This document shows positions 27,510-34,051 of a stretch of DNA of 34,051 bases, piece after piece; positions within the stretch are counted from its first letter, which is position 1, and each line of letters opens with the position of its first letter. Source of the stretch: an uncultured Bacteroides sp. (GTDB taxonomy: Bacteria; Bacteroidota; Bacteroidia; Bacteroidales; Bacteroidaceae); NCBI GenBank assembly GCA_902388495.1, contig CABMPP010000037.1, positions 1-34,051 of the forward strand, given 5' to 3'. The position numbers were made by a program, and so were the translations under genes. The notes beneath the pieces are model-generated. The model had not been told where the DNA came from and searched no databases. It was given only the letters and a program-made list of their open reading frames with translations.

Positions 27510-29195
27510 ATGAAGAAATATATCTATCTATTGTTGACCGGTGCTTTTACCTTGGGCACCACAACATCTTGCGATGATTATCTGGAAGTAGATCAGTACG
27601 AGATACTTTCGCCCGACTATATGTTCAAAACGGAGGCCAATATCCTCACCGGATTGAATGGTATTTACGATACGTTCTATACTGACCAGGAGACCGGCTT
27701 GGGTGATGACCAGGTGTGGGGTTTCAAGCCGCATGTCTTTGCAGCAAACCATCCCACGATGGACTGCCAGGCTTCCGGTTGGGATGCAGAGTGGCAACGC
27801 CATGCCTGGAAGCCTGATAAAGAATCGTTGGAATCGGCCTGGCGTATGAGCTATCGTGCCATTGACCGTGCCAACCGCTTCCTGAAAGGTTTGGAAACTG
27901 CGGATATGTCTGTCTTTGCCGAGAGCAAGTCCAAAGATATCTACGAAGCCGAGGCCCGTGCCATCCGTGCTTACAACTATCTGTATCTGACGAAGCTGTA
28001 CGGAAGAGTGCCTATGCTGCTTCCGGGCGAAACTTATTCTTCCAGTCCCGGCAAGCCGCGTCCCGAAACGTTGGACGAGACTTATTCGGTTATTGAAGAG
28101 GATTTGGCTTACAGCAGGGACATTCTGGGCTGGGAACCGTTGAACGGACAGTACGGCCGTGTTACGAAAGGTTTCTGCAAGGCTTATCTCGCCGAACTCT
28201 ACATGATAAAGAAAGACTATACTTCTGCCAAGAGAGAGTTGAAGAGTATTATAGAAGAAGGGCCGTACGCACTGGAACCTTGCTACGGTAATCTGCATAA
28301 CCTCGATACACACTGGACGAAAGAGTCTATCTTCGAAATCATGTATCATGAGCAAAGCTACATGGGTTGGGGCGCCAATGCTTCTTCCGATGCGATGATC
28401 TGGTACGGCTTTATGTGTGCGGCTCCCGAATGGGGAGGTTGGGGTTCTATGTGTCTTTCCTGGGAATTGGCAAAATCCTTTGAACCGGGTGACAAAAGAC
28501 GTCAGTATTCTATCGTTGCCAGAGGAGATACAAACCCGTTCACCGGTCAGACGGTGGGTGTGACTCCCAGTTTCGACGGGCTGTTCCAGGGCTCTGAGAA
28601 TATGCCTACCGTTTACTCTTTGAAGTATTGGAGATGCAAGCCGGGTGATAACAACCAGGTTTACAATCCTATTTCTTTGACGTTGAAGCGCCTTGCAGGT
28701 GTAATGCTGGACTATGCGGAATGCTGTTTTGAAACGGGTGACGAAGATACCGCCTGGGAAATGATCCGCCAAGTGCGTAACCGTGCCTGGGGTAACCTGG
28801 AGCCGGGAACTACTGTAGCCTACTTCCCTGCAGGATGGTTGAACACCGAAACTGTAGAAGTGCCCGATGCCAAGACTTACTATACCCAGTATAAGGCCAA
28901 GAAGGGTTATACTTCCGAATTATGGAAAGTAGCCGTGATGATGGAGAGACGTTATGAACTCAATGCTGAGTTCTCACTCTATCACGACCTCTGCCGTATG
29001 GGCATGTGTGACGAATGGTTCAAGTGCGAGTACCCCAAGACTGCCGCCAACTCTTCACCGGAAGAGTGCTTGCAGACGGGCGACTCTTTCAGATACTTTG
29101 AACATCAGGCATATCAGGAACTCTTCCCGATACCTACCAGTGAAATTCTGACTAACCCGGAAATCAGTCAGGCAGACCAGAACCCGGGCTATTAA
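27510..29195 (+). CDS. SusD/RagB-family surface glycan-binding lipoprotein (SusD2)
   Basis: The 561-residue lipoprotein has lipobox TTSC (Cys21) followed by DDYLEV, acidic residues next to the cysteine that fit surface export of Bacteroides lipoproteins. The fold and length match SusD_RagB, and it aligns with SusD1 over its whole length, for example SFEPGDKRRQYSIVA, EVPDAKT and the end QADQNPGY. It should form the lid of SusC2 and bind the incoming oligosaccharide. A strong hairpin follows 13 bp after the stop, before the epimerase gene. Confidence 0.96.
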   Translation: MKKYIYLLLTGAFTLGTTTSCDDYLEVDQYEILSPDYMFKTEANILTGLNGIYDTFYTDQETGLGDDQVWGFKPHVFAANHPTMDCQASGWDAEWQRHAWKPDKESLESAWRMSYRAIDRANRFLKGLETADMSVFAESKSKDIYEAEARAIRAYNYLYLTKLYGRVPMLLPGETYSSSPGKPRPETLDETYSVIEEDLAYSRDILGWEPLNGQYGRVTKGFCKAYLAELYMIKKDYTSAKRELKSIIEEGPYALEPCYGNLHNLDTHWTKESIFEIMYHEQSYMGWGANASSDAMIWYGFMCAAPEWGGWGSMCLSWELAKSFEPGDKRRQYSIVARGDTNPFTGQTVGVTPSFDGLFQGSENMPTVYSLKYWRCKPGDNNQVYNPISLTLKRLAGVMLDYAECCFETGDEDTAWEMIRQVRNRAWGNLEPGTTVAYFPAGWLNTETVEVPDAKTYYTQYKAKKGYTSELWKVAVMMERRYELNAEFSLYHDLCRMGMCDEWFKCEYPKTAANSSPEECLQTGDSFRYFEHQAYQELFPIPTSEILTNPEISQADQNPGY

Positions 29196-29208
29196 TGATA
29201 ATGAGACT

Positions 29209-29246
29209 ATCTCCATTCTCCTCCTAAGAGGAGGGGAATGAGAGAT
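29209..29246 (+). repeat. Strong hairpin between SusD2 and epimerase 2
   Basis: The arms CATTCTCCTCCT and AGGAGGGGAATG pair over 12 bp with one G-U pair, and ATCTC/GAGAT extends the stem past a one-base bulge, around a 2-nt AG core. It lacks a U-run. It starts 13 bp after SusD2 and ends 36 bp before the epimerase, so it could protect the upstream SusC2-SusD2 mRNA and lower expression of the downstream enzymes. Confidence 0.6.
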
Positions 29247-29282
29247 ACTCTGTATATCACCGTTATTATATTTATATGGTTT

Positions 29283-30518
29283 ATGAAGAAAGTTATTTAT
29301 CTGTTTGCCTTATTTATCGGCTTGAACTTGTACGGATGTAAATCCGAACAAGTAAATTTGTCCTCGACATTGCGTTCTGAGGTTGTGGCTGACATCAAGA
29401 ATGACGTCTTGCCGTTCTGGATGAACTATGCAGTTGCAGCCGACGGCGGTTTTTATGGTTCGGTATTGCGGGACGGTACTCCTGTGGAGGATGCCCCGCG
29501 CGGTGGAGTCTTGAATGCCCGCATCCTGTGGAGCTTCTCGGCAGCCTACCGTACCTTCAAGGATGATGCCTACCTGAAACTGGCCGACCAGTCGCAGCGC
29601 TATTTCATAGATACATTCATCGACAAGGTGAATGGCGGAGTATATTGGTTGGTCAACCCCAACGGCGAGGTGCTGAACGCCTCGAAATATACCTATGCCA
29701 TGACCTATGCCATCTATGGACTGGCCGAACACTATCTGGCAACGGGTAATGACGAAAGTCTTCAGACCGCAATCAGCCTGTACCGTACCCTGGAAGAGAA
29801 AGGGCGCGATCCGCAGAATGACGGCTATGTAGAGTCGTTCACCGAAGACTGGAAGCTGCTGGATATGTACGACAACAACGCTCCCAAGACCATGAATGCC
29901 CATTTGCATGTATTGGAAGCCTACGCCCTCCTGTACCAATGCTGGCAGGACAGCGGACTGAAACAACGGCTCAAATTCTGCGTAGACTTGTTTATGAACC
30001 GCATCTACGACCCGCAACGGAAGCACTTCAAGCTGTTCTTCGATAACGAGTGGAACAGTCTGGTAGAAATGGACTCCTACGGGCACGATGTGGAAACGGG
30101 ATGGTTGCTGTGCGACGCTGCCCACGTATTGGGCGATCAGGTTTTGATTGACAAAGCAGACCAAATAGCGCTGGACGTAACCAAGACCTGCCTGGCCGAA
30201 GGCATGAGCGAGAAAGGATATATGACTTACGAGAAGAAAGGCGGCAAGGCAAGCAAGCACTGTTCCTGGTGGGGACAGATAGAAACAATGATTGCCTGCA
30301 TCAACGCCTGGCAAATCAGTGGGGATGAATCCTATCTGCATGCTGCCGACACGGTCTGGACGTTTGTAAAGCAGAACATGATAGACACCGAGTACGGTGA
30401 ATGGTATAGCGACTGCTTTGACGGAAAGCCCGGCAAGGATGCTCCCAAGGTGAGCATGTGGCGTTGCCCTTATCATACGGTACGCTTAGGAGTAGAAATG
30501 TATAATCGTTTAAAATAG
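29283..30518 (+). CDS. Lipoprotein AGE family / cellobiose 2-epimerase-like protein (epimerase 2)
   Basis: The start at 29283 is chosen because MKKVIYLFALFIG begins a lipoprotein signal with LYGC (Cys19); an in-frame ATG at 29238 lies inside the hairpin. The 411-residue protein aligns with epimerase 1 throughout. Conserved histidines are His209 (NAHLHVLEAY), His268 (DSYGHDVETGWLL) and His398 (SMWRCPYH), so catalysis appears intact. The residues after the cysteine are KSEQ, with one acidic residue, so surface or periplasmic anchoring cannot be decided. Its likely reaction is glucose/mannose epimerisation at the reducing end of a disaccharide or oligosaccharide outside the cytoplasm. It ends only 5 bp before GH9B, suggesting tight co-translation and a linked function. 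Confidence 0.87.
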   Translation: MKKVIYLFALFIGLNLYGCKSEQVNLSSTLRSEVVADIKNDVLPFWMNYAVAADGGFYGSVLRDGTPVEDAPRGGVLNARILWSFSAAYRTFKDDAYLKLADQSQRYFIDTFIDKVNGGVYWLVNPNGEVLNASKYTYAMTYAIYGLAEHYLATGNDESLQTAISLYRTLEEKGRDPQNDGYVESFTEDWKLLDMYDNNAPKTMNAHLHVLEAYALLYQCWQDSGLKQRLKFCVDLFMNRIYDPQRKHFKLFFDNEWNSLVEMDSYGHDVETGWLLCDAAHVLGDQVLIDKADQIALDVTKTCLAEGMSEKGYMTYEKKGGKASKHCSWWGQIETMIACINAWQISGDESYLHAADTVWTFVKQNMIDTEYGEWYSDCFDGKPGKDAPKVSMWRCPYHTVRLGVEMYNRLK

Positions 30519-30523
30519 TATTT

Positions 30524-33049
30524 ATGAAGAAATTAATGATGTGTGCAGCATCACTGATGCTTTGTTCCGCTTTGGGAGCCCAGAATTTCAAGATCAATTC
30601 TGCCGGCTACTTCGAAGACCACGGGGCCAATGTGATGGTGTTCAGTGACGTTTATCCCGAAGGCCACCAGGGCGGTGTAACCCTGGTCTTGAACGGAGAC
30701 CGCAGGGCTGCCGGCGGTGATGTGCGTTTTGAGATATCGCAGGGACAGTGGCAGGGATTGCCTAAAGTGAGAAGCCGCGTGGTGGACGAGGCAAACAACG
30801 AAATCCGCGTGACACTGAGCTATCCCGACTCTACCAAGCACATGACGGGATTCAATCCGATGATTTACCCCGATTTTGTATTCAACTATACCGTCAAGGT
30901 GAAAGGCGAGAAAGACTATCTGGTGCTGACCGTCGACCTTGACCAGCCGGTGCCCGAACGCTTTGCTGACAAGCTGGGTTTCAACCTGGAACTGGTTCCC
31001 TCCACTCTCCTGGGCAAGCCCTGGATTATGGACAATCAGACGGGAGTCTTCCCGCATCAGGCCATGGGACCTACCATGAAGCAGGTTTCCAATATGGAGC
31101 ATATCGGAGACTTCAATCCCGCAGGCAAGGCCGATCTGGACCAGTTGCTGCTGGATAGAAAGACCTACAACCCGATGATTGCCGACGATATCGTGTCTGC
31201 TCCTCTTGCCGCCGGAAAGAAGTTCGTGCTCAATCCGCAGGACGATCTGGCCAAGATTACGATCGAAAGTGAGAAGGGCGACCTGAAACTGTATGATGGC
31301 CGCATCAACCACAATAACGGTTGGTTTATACTCCGTTCGGAGTTTGCCGCAGGAACAAAAGGCGGTGCCGTGAAGTGGATTATCCGTCCTACGGTCAGCA
31401 AGGAGTGGCGGTATGCACCGGTGGTGCAGACTTCGCAGGTGGGCTACCATCCGGCACAGAAGAAGTTTGCCGTTATCGAACTGGATAAGCGCGACAAGAA
31501 TTTCAAGCAACCCGCCCTCTACCGCATTGCTGCCGACGGTCGTAAACTGGTGAAGCAGCAGGCTGCCCAGGAATGGGGCGACTTCTTGCGTTATCACTAT
31601 TTGCAGTTCGACTTTAGCGACGTAAGGGAAGACGGCCTCTATCAGGTGATGTACGGTGATGTGGCTTCTCCGGTGTTCCGCATTGCGGGCGACGTTTGGG
31701 ATAAGGGCATCTGGCAGGCGGAGATCGAATACTTCCTGCCGATACAGATGTGCCACATGCGCGTGAACGACAAGTATCGTGTATGGCATGACTTCTGCCA
31801 CCACGATGATGCACGCATGGCCAAGACGGACATCAATCATATCGACGGTTACGAACAGGGTCCCTCTACGCTGTGCAAGTATCAGCCGGGCGACATCGTT
31901 CCGGGCTTGAACATCGGCGGATGGCACGATGCGGGCGACTATGACCTGCGCGTGGAGTCGCAAGCCGGTGAAGCTTATATCCTCGCTATGGCTGTGGAGA
32001 ACTTCGGAGCTTATTGGGACGAAACTTCCATCGACTTTGATAAGCAGATTGTAGAGATACACCAGCCGGACGGCAAGAACGACTTCCTGCAGCAGGTGGA
32101 AAACGGCGCATTGACCGTAGTGGCAGGTTGGAAGGCCCTGGGACGTCTGTACCGCGGCATTCTTTGTCCCACCGTACGCCAGTATGCCCACCTGGGCGAT
32201 GCATCGGCGCATACCGACCACGTGAGTGGAACGGACGATGACCGCTGGGTATTCACGGAAGATAATCCGGGACGCGAGTTGCAGGTAGCTGCGTGGTTGG
32301 CAGGCATATCACGCGTACTGAAAGGCCACAACGATGCGTTGGCAGCAGACTGCCTTGAGATAGCCCGCGAGCTGTTCAAGACCACCCGTACCGACAACAA
32401 CTGGGTGATGACTGCCAAGATACATGCAGGCGTAGAACTCTACCTTGCCACGAAAGAGCCGCAATACCGCGACTTCGTCCTGAAGCAGCAAGATTATATC
32501 TGCAAGAATATCCGTCAGACGGGATGGTTCATCGGCCGCTTTGACAAGGCTGTGGGAAATGCCCGTTTCAGTAAGGCTGTCCGTGTCGCATTGCCCGCCT
32601 TGCAGGCCATGTATGCGGAGTATAGCGCGAAGACTCCGTACGGAGTGCCTCACGACAGGGGGAATACCTCTTCCGGTTCCTGGGAACCGCAGCACCTGGG
32701 CTATAACTATTGCTACCTGAATGCGGCTTACCCCGACTTGTTTGCCCCTGATTATATCTTCAACTGTATGCAGTACCTGCTGGGTATGCACCCGGGACGC
32801 AACCAGGCAGCATTCGTAACCGGTGTAGGTGCCGAGACGATGAAGGCTGCCTACGGTACGAACCGTGCTGACTGGTCGTACATTCCGGGTGGAGTATCTC
32901 CGGGCACCAACTTGATTCGCCCCGACCTGCCCGAACTGCTCAACTTCCCCTTCTTATGGCAAGAGGGTGAGTACTGCCTGGGCGGACATGCTACCTGGTT
33001 TATGTATATGGTATTGGCATCCAAGCAGATACTGAATGATAATAAGTAA
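30524..33049 (+). CDS. Exported GH9 family glycoside hydrolase with N-terminal extra module (GH9B)
   Basis: The 841-residue protein has a signal peptide (about 1-19, ending ALGAQ) and the same order as GH9A: an unnamed N-terminal module (about 20-290), Ig-like CelD_N-type domain (about 297-393, QTSQVGYHPAQ) and GH9 catalytic barrel (about 398-838). The paired aspartates are Asp469 and Asp472 in GGWHDAGDYDLR, and the probable acid is Glu816 in GEYCLGGHA, where GH9A has EYVLGGGS. The canonical PHHR motif is replaced by YGTNRADWS. The active-site change after the acid residue may mark a difference in subsite or substrate from GH9A. It is the last gene of the HTCS2-linked run, translated 5 bp after epimerase 2. 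Inverting beta-glycosidase activity, probably on beta-glucan-type oligosaccharides, is inferred from family. Confidence 0.9.
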   Translation: MKKLMMCAASLMLCSALGAQNFKINSAGYFEDHGANVMVFSDVYPEGHQGGVTLVLNGDRRAAGGDVRFEISQGQWQGLPKVRSRVVDEANNEIRVTLSYPDSTKHMTGFNPMIYPDFVFNYTVKVKGEKDYLVLTVDLDQPVPERFADKLGFNLELVPSTLLGKPWIMDNQTGVFPHQAMGPTMKQVSNMEHIGDFNPAGKADLDQLLLDRKTYNPMIADDIVSAPLAAGKKFVLNPQDDLAKITIESEKGDLKLYDGRINHNNGWFILRSEFAAGTKGGAVKWIIRPTVSKEWRYAPVVQTSQVGYHPAQKKFAVIELDKRDKNFKQPALYRIAADGRKLVKQQAAQEWGDFLRYHYLQFDFSDVREDGLYQVMYGDVASPVFRIAGDVWDKGIWQAEIEYFLPIQMCHMRVNDKYRVWHDFCHHDDARMAKTDINHIDGYEQGPSTLCKYQPGDIVPGLNIGGWHDAGDYDLRVESQAGEAYILAMAVENFGAYWDETSIDFDKQIVEIHQPDGKNDFLQQVENGALTVVAGWKALGRLYRGILCPTVRQYAHLGDASAHTDHVSGTDDDRWVFTEDNPGRELQVAAWLAGISRVLKGHNDALAADCLEIARELFKTTRTDNNWVMTAKIHAGVELYLATKEPQYRDFVLKQQDYICKNIRQTGWFIGRFDKAVGNARFSKAVRVALPALQAMYAEYSAKTPYGVPHDRGNTSSGSWEPQHLGYNYCYLNAAYPDLFAPDYIFNCMQYLLGMHPGRNQAAFVTGVGAETMKAAYGTNRADWSYIPGGVSPGTNLIRPDLPELLNFPFLWQEGEYCLGGHATWFMYMVLASKQILNDNK

Positions 33050-33095
33050 GGTAAGTGAGAGAATAGGTTAATAGATTGTTTTTGATTGTGAGTTG

Positions 33096-33147
33096 TTGGG
33101 AGAACTGAGCATTGAGGGATTATTTCCTAATGCTTATGTTCTCCCAA
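33096..33147. terminator. Bidirectional hairpin between GH9B and the ABC ATPase
   Basis: TTGGGAGAAC (33096-33105) pairs with GTTCTCCCAA (33138-33147). Inside it AGCATT pairs with AATGCT, giving a long interrupted stem. It sits between convergent genes and overlaps the last codons of the ABC ATPase, so it can end both transcripts and marks the right border of the PUL. Confidence 0.55.
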
Positions 33148-33912
33148 TATTCTATGTGGCAATGTGCCATGACCCAGGAGTTCTATCGGGCATTGGAAGT
33201 TACGTTCCAGCCACTCGCCGCTGATGCCCGTGTCGGGGTGGTAGTCCAGGGTTTCGTTGACGCAGGCGATGGACTTAACTTGTTGCAGCACGGTGCCGAT
33301 GTCGTGGCTGACGAGGATGATGGCGCAGTCGCGGTTGATTTCGTCCAGCAGCTGGTAGAGGCGGGCTTCGAAACGCTTGTCGATGTAGGTACTGGGTTCG
33401 TCGAGAATCACGACTTCGGGGTCGGAGATGATGGCGCGTCCCAACAGTGCGCGTTGCAGTTGGCCACCGCTCAGGGCGCCGATGGCACGTTGCTCCATGC
33501 CTTCCAGGCCCATGCGGGCGATTACATTGCGGGCTTTCTCGCGATGCGCGGCGGTGAAGCGGGAAGCGAGGGGCTTCTTGCTGCTGAGGCCCGACAGAAT
33601 GACCTCTTCGACGGTGATAGGGAACTTGCGGTCGATGCTGTTGTATTGCGGCAGATAGCCCATGGTGAGCCGGATGTCAGTGTTTGGCGCTTCTGCGGAG
33701 TTCGCCGCGCGACAGGCACGATATTGTATCTCTCCCGCAGTAGGTTTCAGCAGGCCGAGGATGCATTTTATCAGCGTGGTCTTTCCTCCGCCGTTGGGGC
33801 CGATGATACCGAGGAAGTCACGGTCGTAAACGGTCAGGTTCACGTCGCGTAGTACCGTACGGCCGTCGTATCCGGCGCTGAGGTTCTTGATTTCGATAAT
33901 CGGGTTTGGCAT
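33127..33912 (-). CDS. Metal (Zn/Mn)-type ABC transporter ATP-binding protein
   Basis: The start at 33912 (MPNPIIEIKN) is chosen because the longer frame to the window edge would translate a hairpin repeat. The 261-residue ATPase has Walker A GPNGGGKTT (38-46), Q-loop Gln89 (GYLPQ), signature LSGGQ (147-151), Walker B VVILDE (167-172) and switch His203. The sequence after the Q-loop (YNSIDRKFPITVEEVILSG) and the histidine-containing tail (GHGTLPHRILGEHKH) resemble the ZnuC/MntB group that powers zinc or manganese uptake. The permease and binding-protein genes are not in the window. It is convergent with the PUL and probably unrelated to it. Confidence 0.85.
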   Translation of the reverse strand: MPNPIIEIKNLSAGYDGRTVLRDVNLTVYDRDFLGIIGPNGGGKTTLIKCILGLLKPTAGEIQYRACRAANSAEAPNTDIRLTMGYLPQYNSIDRKFPITVEEVILSGLSSKKPLASRFTAAHREKARNVIARMGLEGMEQRAIGALSGGQLQRALLGRAIISDPEVVILDEPSTYIDKRFEARLYQLLDEINRDCAIILVSHDIGTVLQQVKSIACVNETLDYHPDTGISGEWLERNFQCPIELLGHGTLPHRILGEHKH

Positions 33913-33985
33913 TGCTTCTTTATTTAGAGATTGTATATTTATTGTTTGGATGAGAGATAAATGGGAATTTGCGGAGTATCTTAAA

Positions 33986-34026
33986 TTCCTCCGCCTGAAA
34001 GGGGAGGTGCCCGTAGGGCGGAGGGG
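33986..34026. repeat. Palindromic repeat upstream of the ABC ATPase
   Basis: CCTCCGCC (33988-33995) pairs with GGCGGAGG (34017-34024), and the loop holds further GC-rich complementary pieces (GGTGCCC). It resembles the small GC-rich palindromes scattered between genes in this window. The remaining leader (33913-33985) is AT-rich and shows no clear promoter. Confidence 0.5.
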
Positions 34027-34051
34027 TTTCACATCCGAAGGGACTTGCACA

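Noticed and set aside
30551..32221. 556-codon minus-strand open frame opposite GH9B
   Set aside because: Antisense shadow of GH9B, which has clear catalytic motifs; no family features in the reverse frame. Similar long shadows opposite SusD2, epimerase 2 and HTCS1 were dropped for the same reason.

Overview
The window reads as Bacteroides or a close Bacteroidales relative. It carries two SusC/SusD outer-membrane pairs, two one-polypeptide hybrid two-component sensors (HTCS), SusD lipoproteins, promoter-like TAnnTTTG -7 boxes and many intergenic palindromic repeats. Almost all of it is a carbohydrate polysaccharide utilisation locus (PUL). No rRNA, tRNA, transposase, integrase or CRISPR array was seen.

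Layout: (1) 1-232, a palindromic repeat element (copy A). (2) 269-1705, a secreted SGNH/SASA-type acetylesterase. (3) 1827-8590, two minus-strand genes, GH9 (GH9A) and HTCS1. (4) 8830-17027, plus-strand run of AGE/cellobiose-2-epimerase-like protein, GH30-like hydrolase, SusC1 and SusD1. (5) 17028-17643, a 616-bp non-coding stretch with 22-bp tandem repeats, palindromes and copy B of the repeat. (6) 17644-21582, HTCS2 on the minus strand. (7) 21843-33049, plus-strand run of GH31 (alpha-xylosidase-like), SusC2, SusD2, lipoprotein epimerase and GH9B. (8) 33127-33912, a minus-strand metal-type ABC ATPase that looks like neighbouring housekeeping DNA.

The two halves are paralogous: HTCS, epimerase, SusC, SusD and GH9 each occur twice, in different orders. 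GH30-like and the esterase occur only in the first half, GH31 only in the second. The simplest reading is an ancient duplication of a whole PUL followed by rearrangement, giving two sensor-regulated units that may handle related glycans.

Proposed working model (inference): SusC/D pairs import an oligosaccharide. Periplasmic GH9, GH30-like and GH31 enzymes and the esterase strip it. Two exported cellobiose-2-epimerase-like proteins act on the reducing-end sugar outside the cytoplasm, which is unusual. The enzyme set hints at a beta-1,4-glucan-like backbone with alpha-linked (possibly xylosyl) and acetyl substituents, but the substrate cannot be fixed from sequence alone.

The most unusual non-coding observation is that the two repeat copies (1-232 and 17393-17640) are in the same orientation but their 21-nt central loops are reverse complements of each other.
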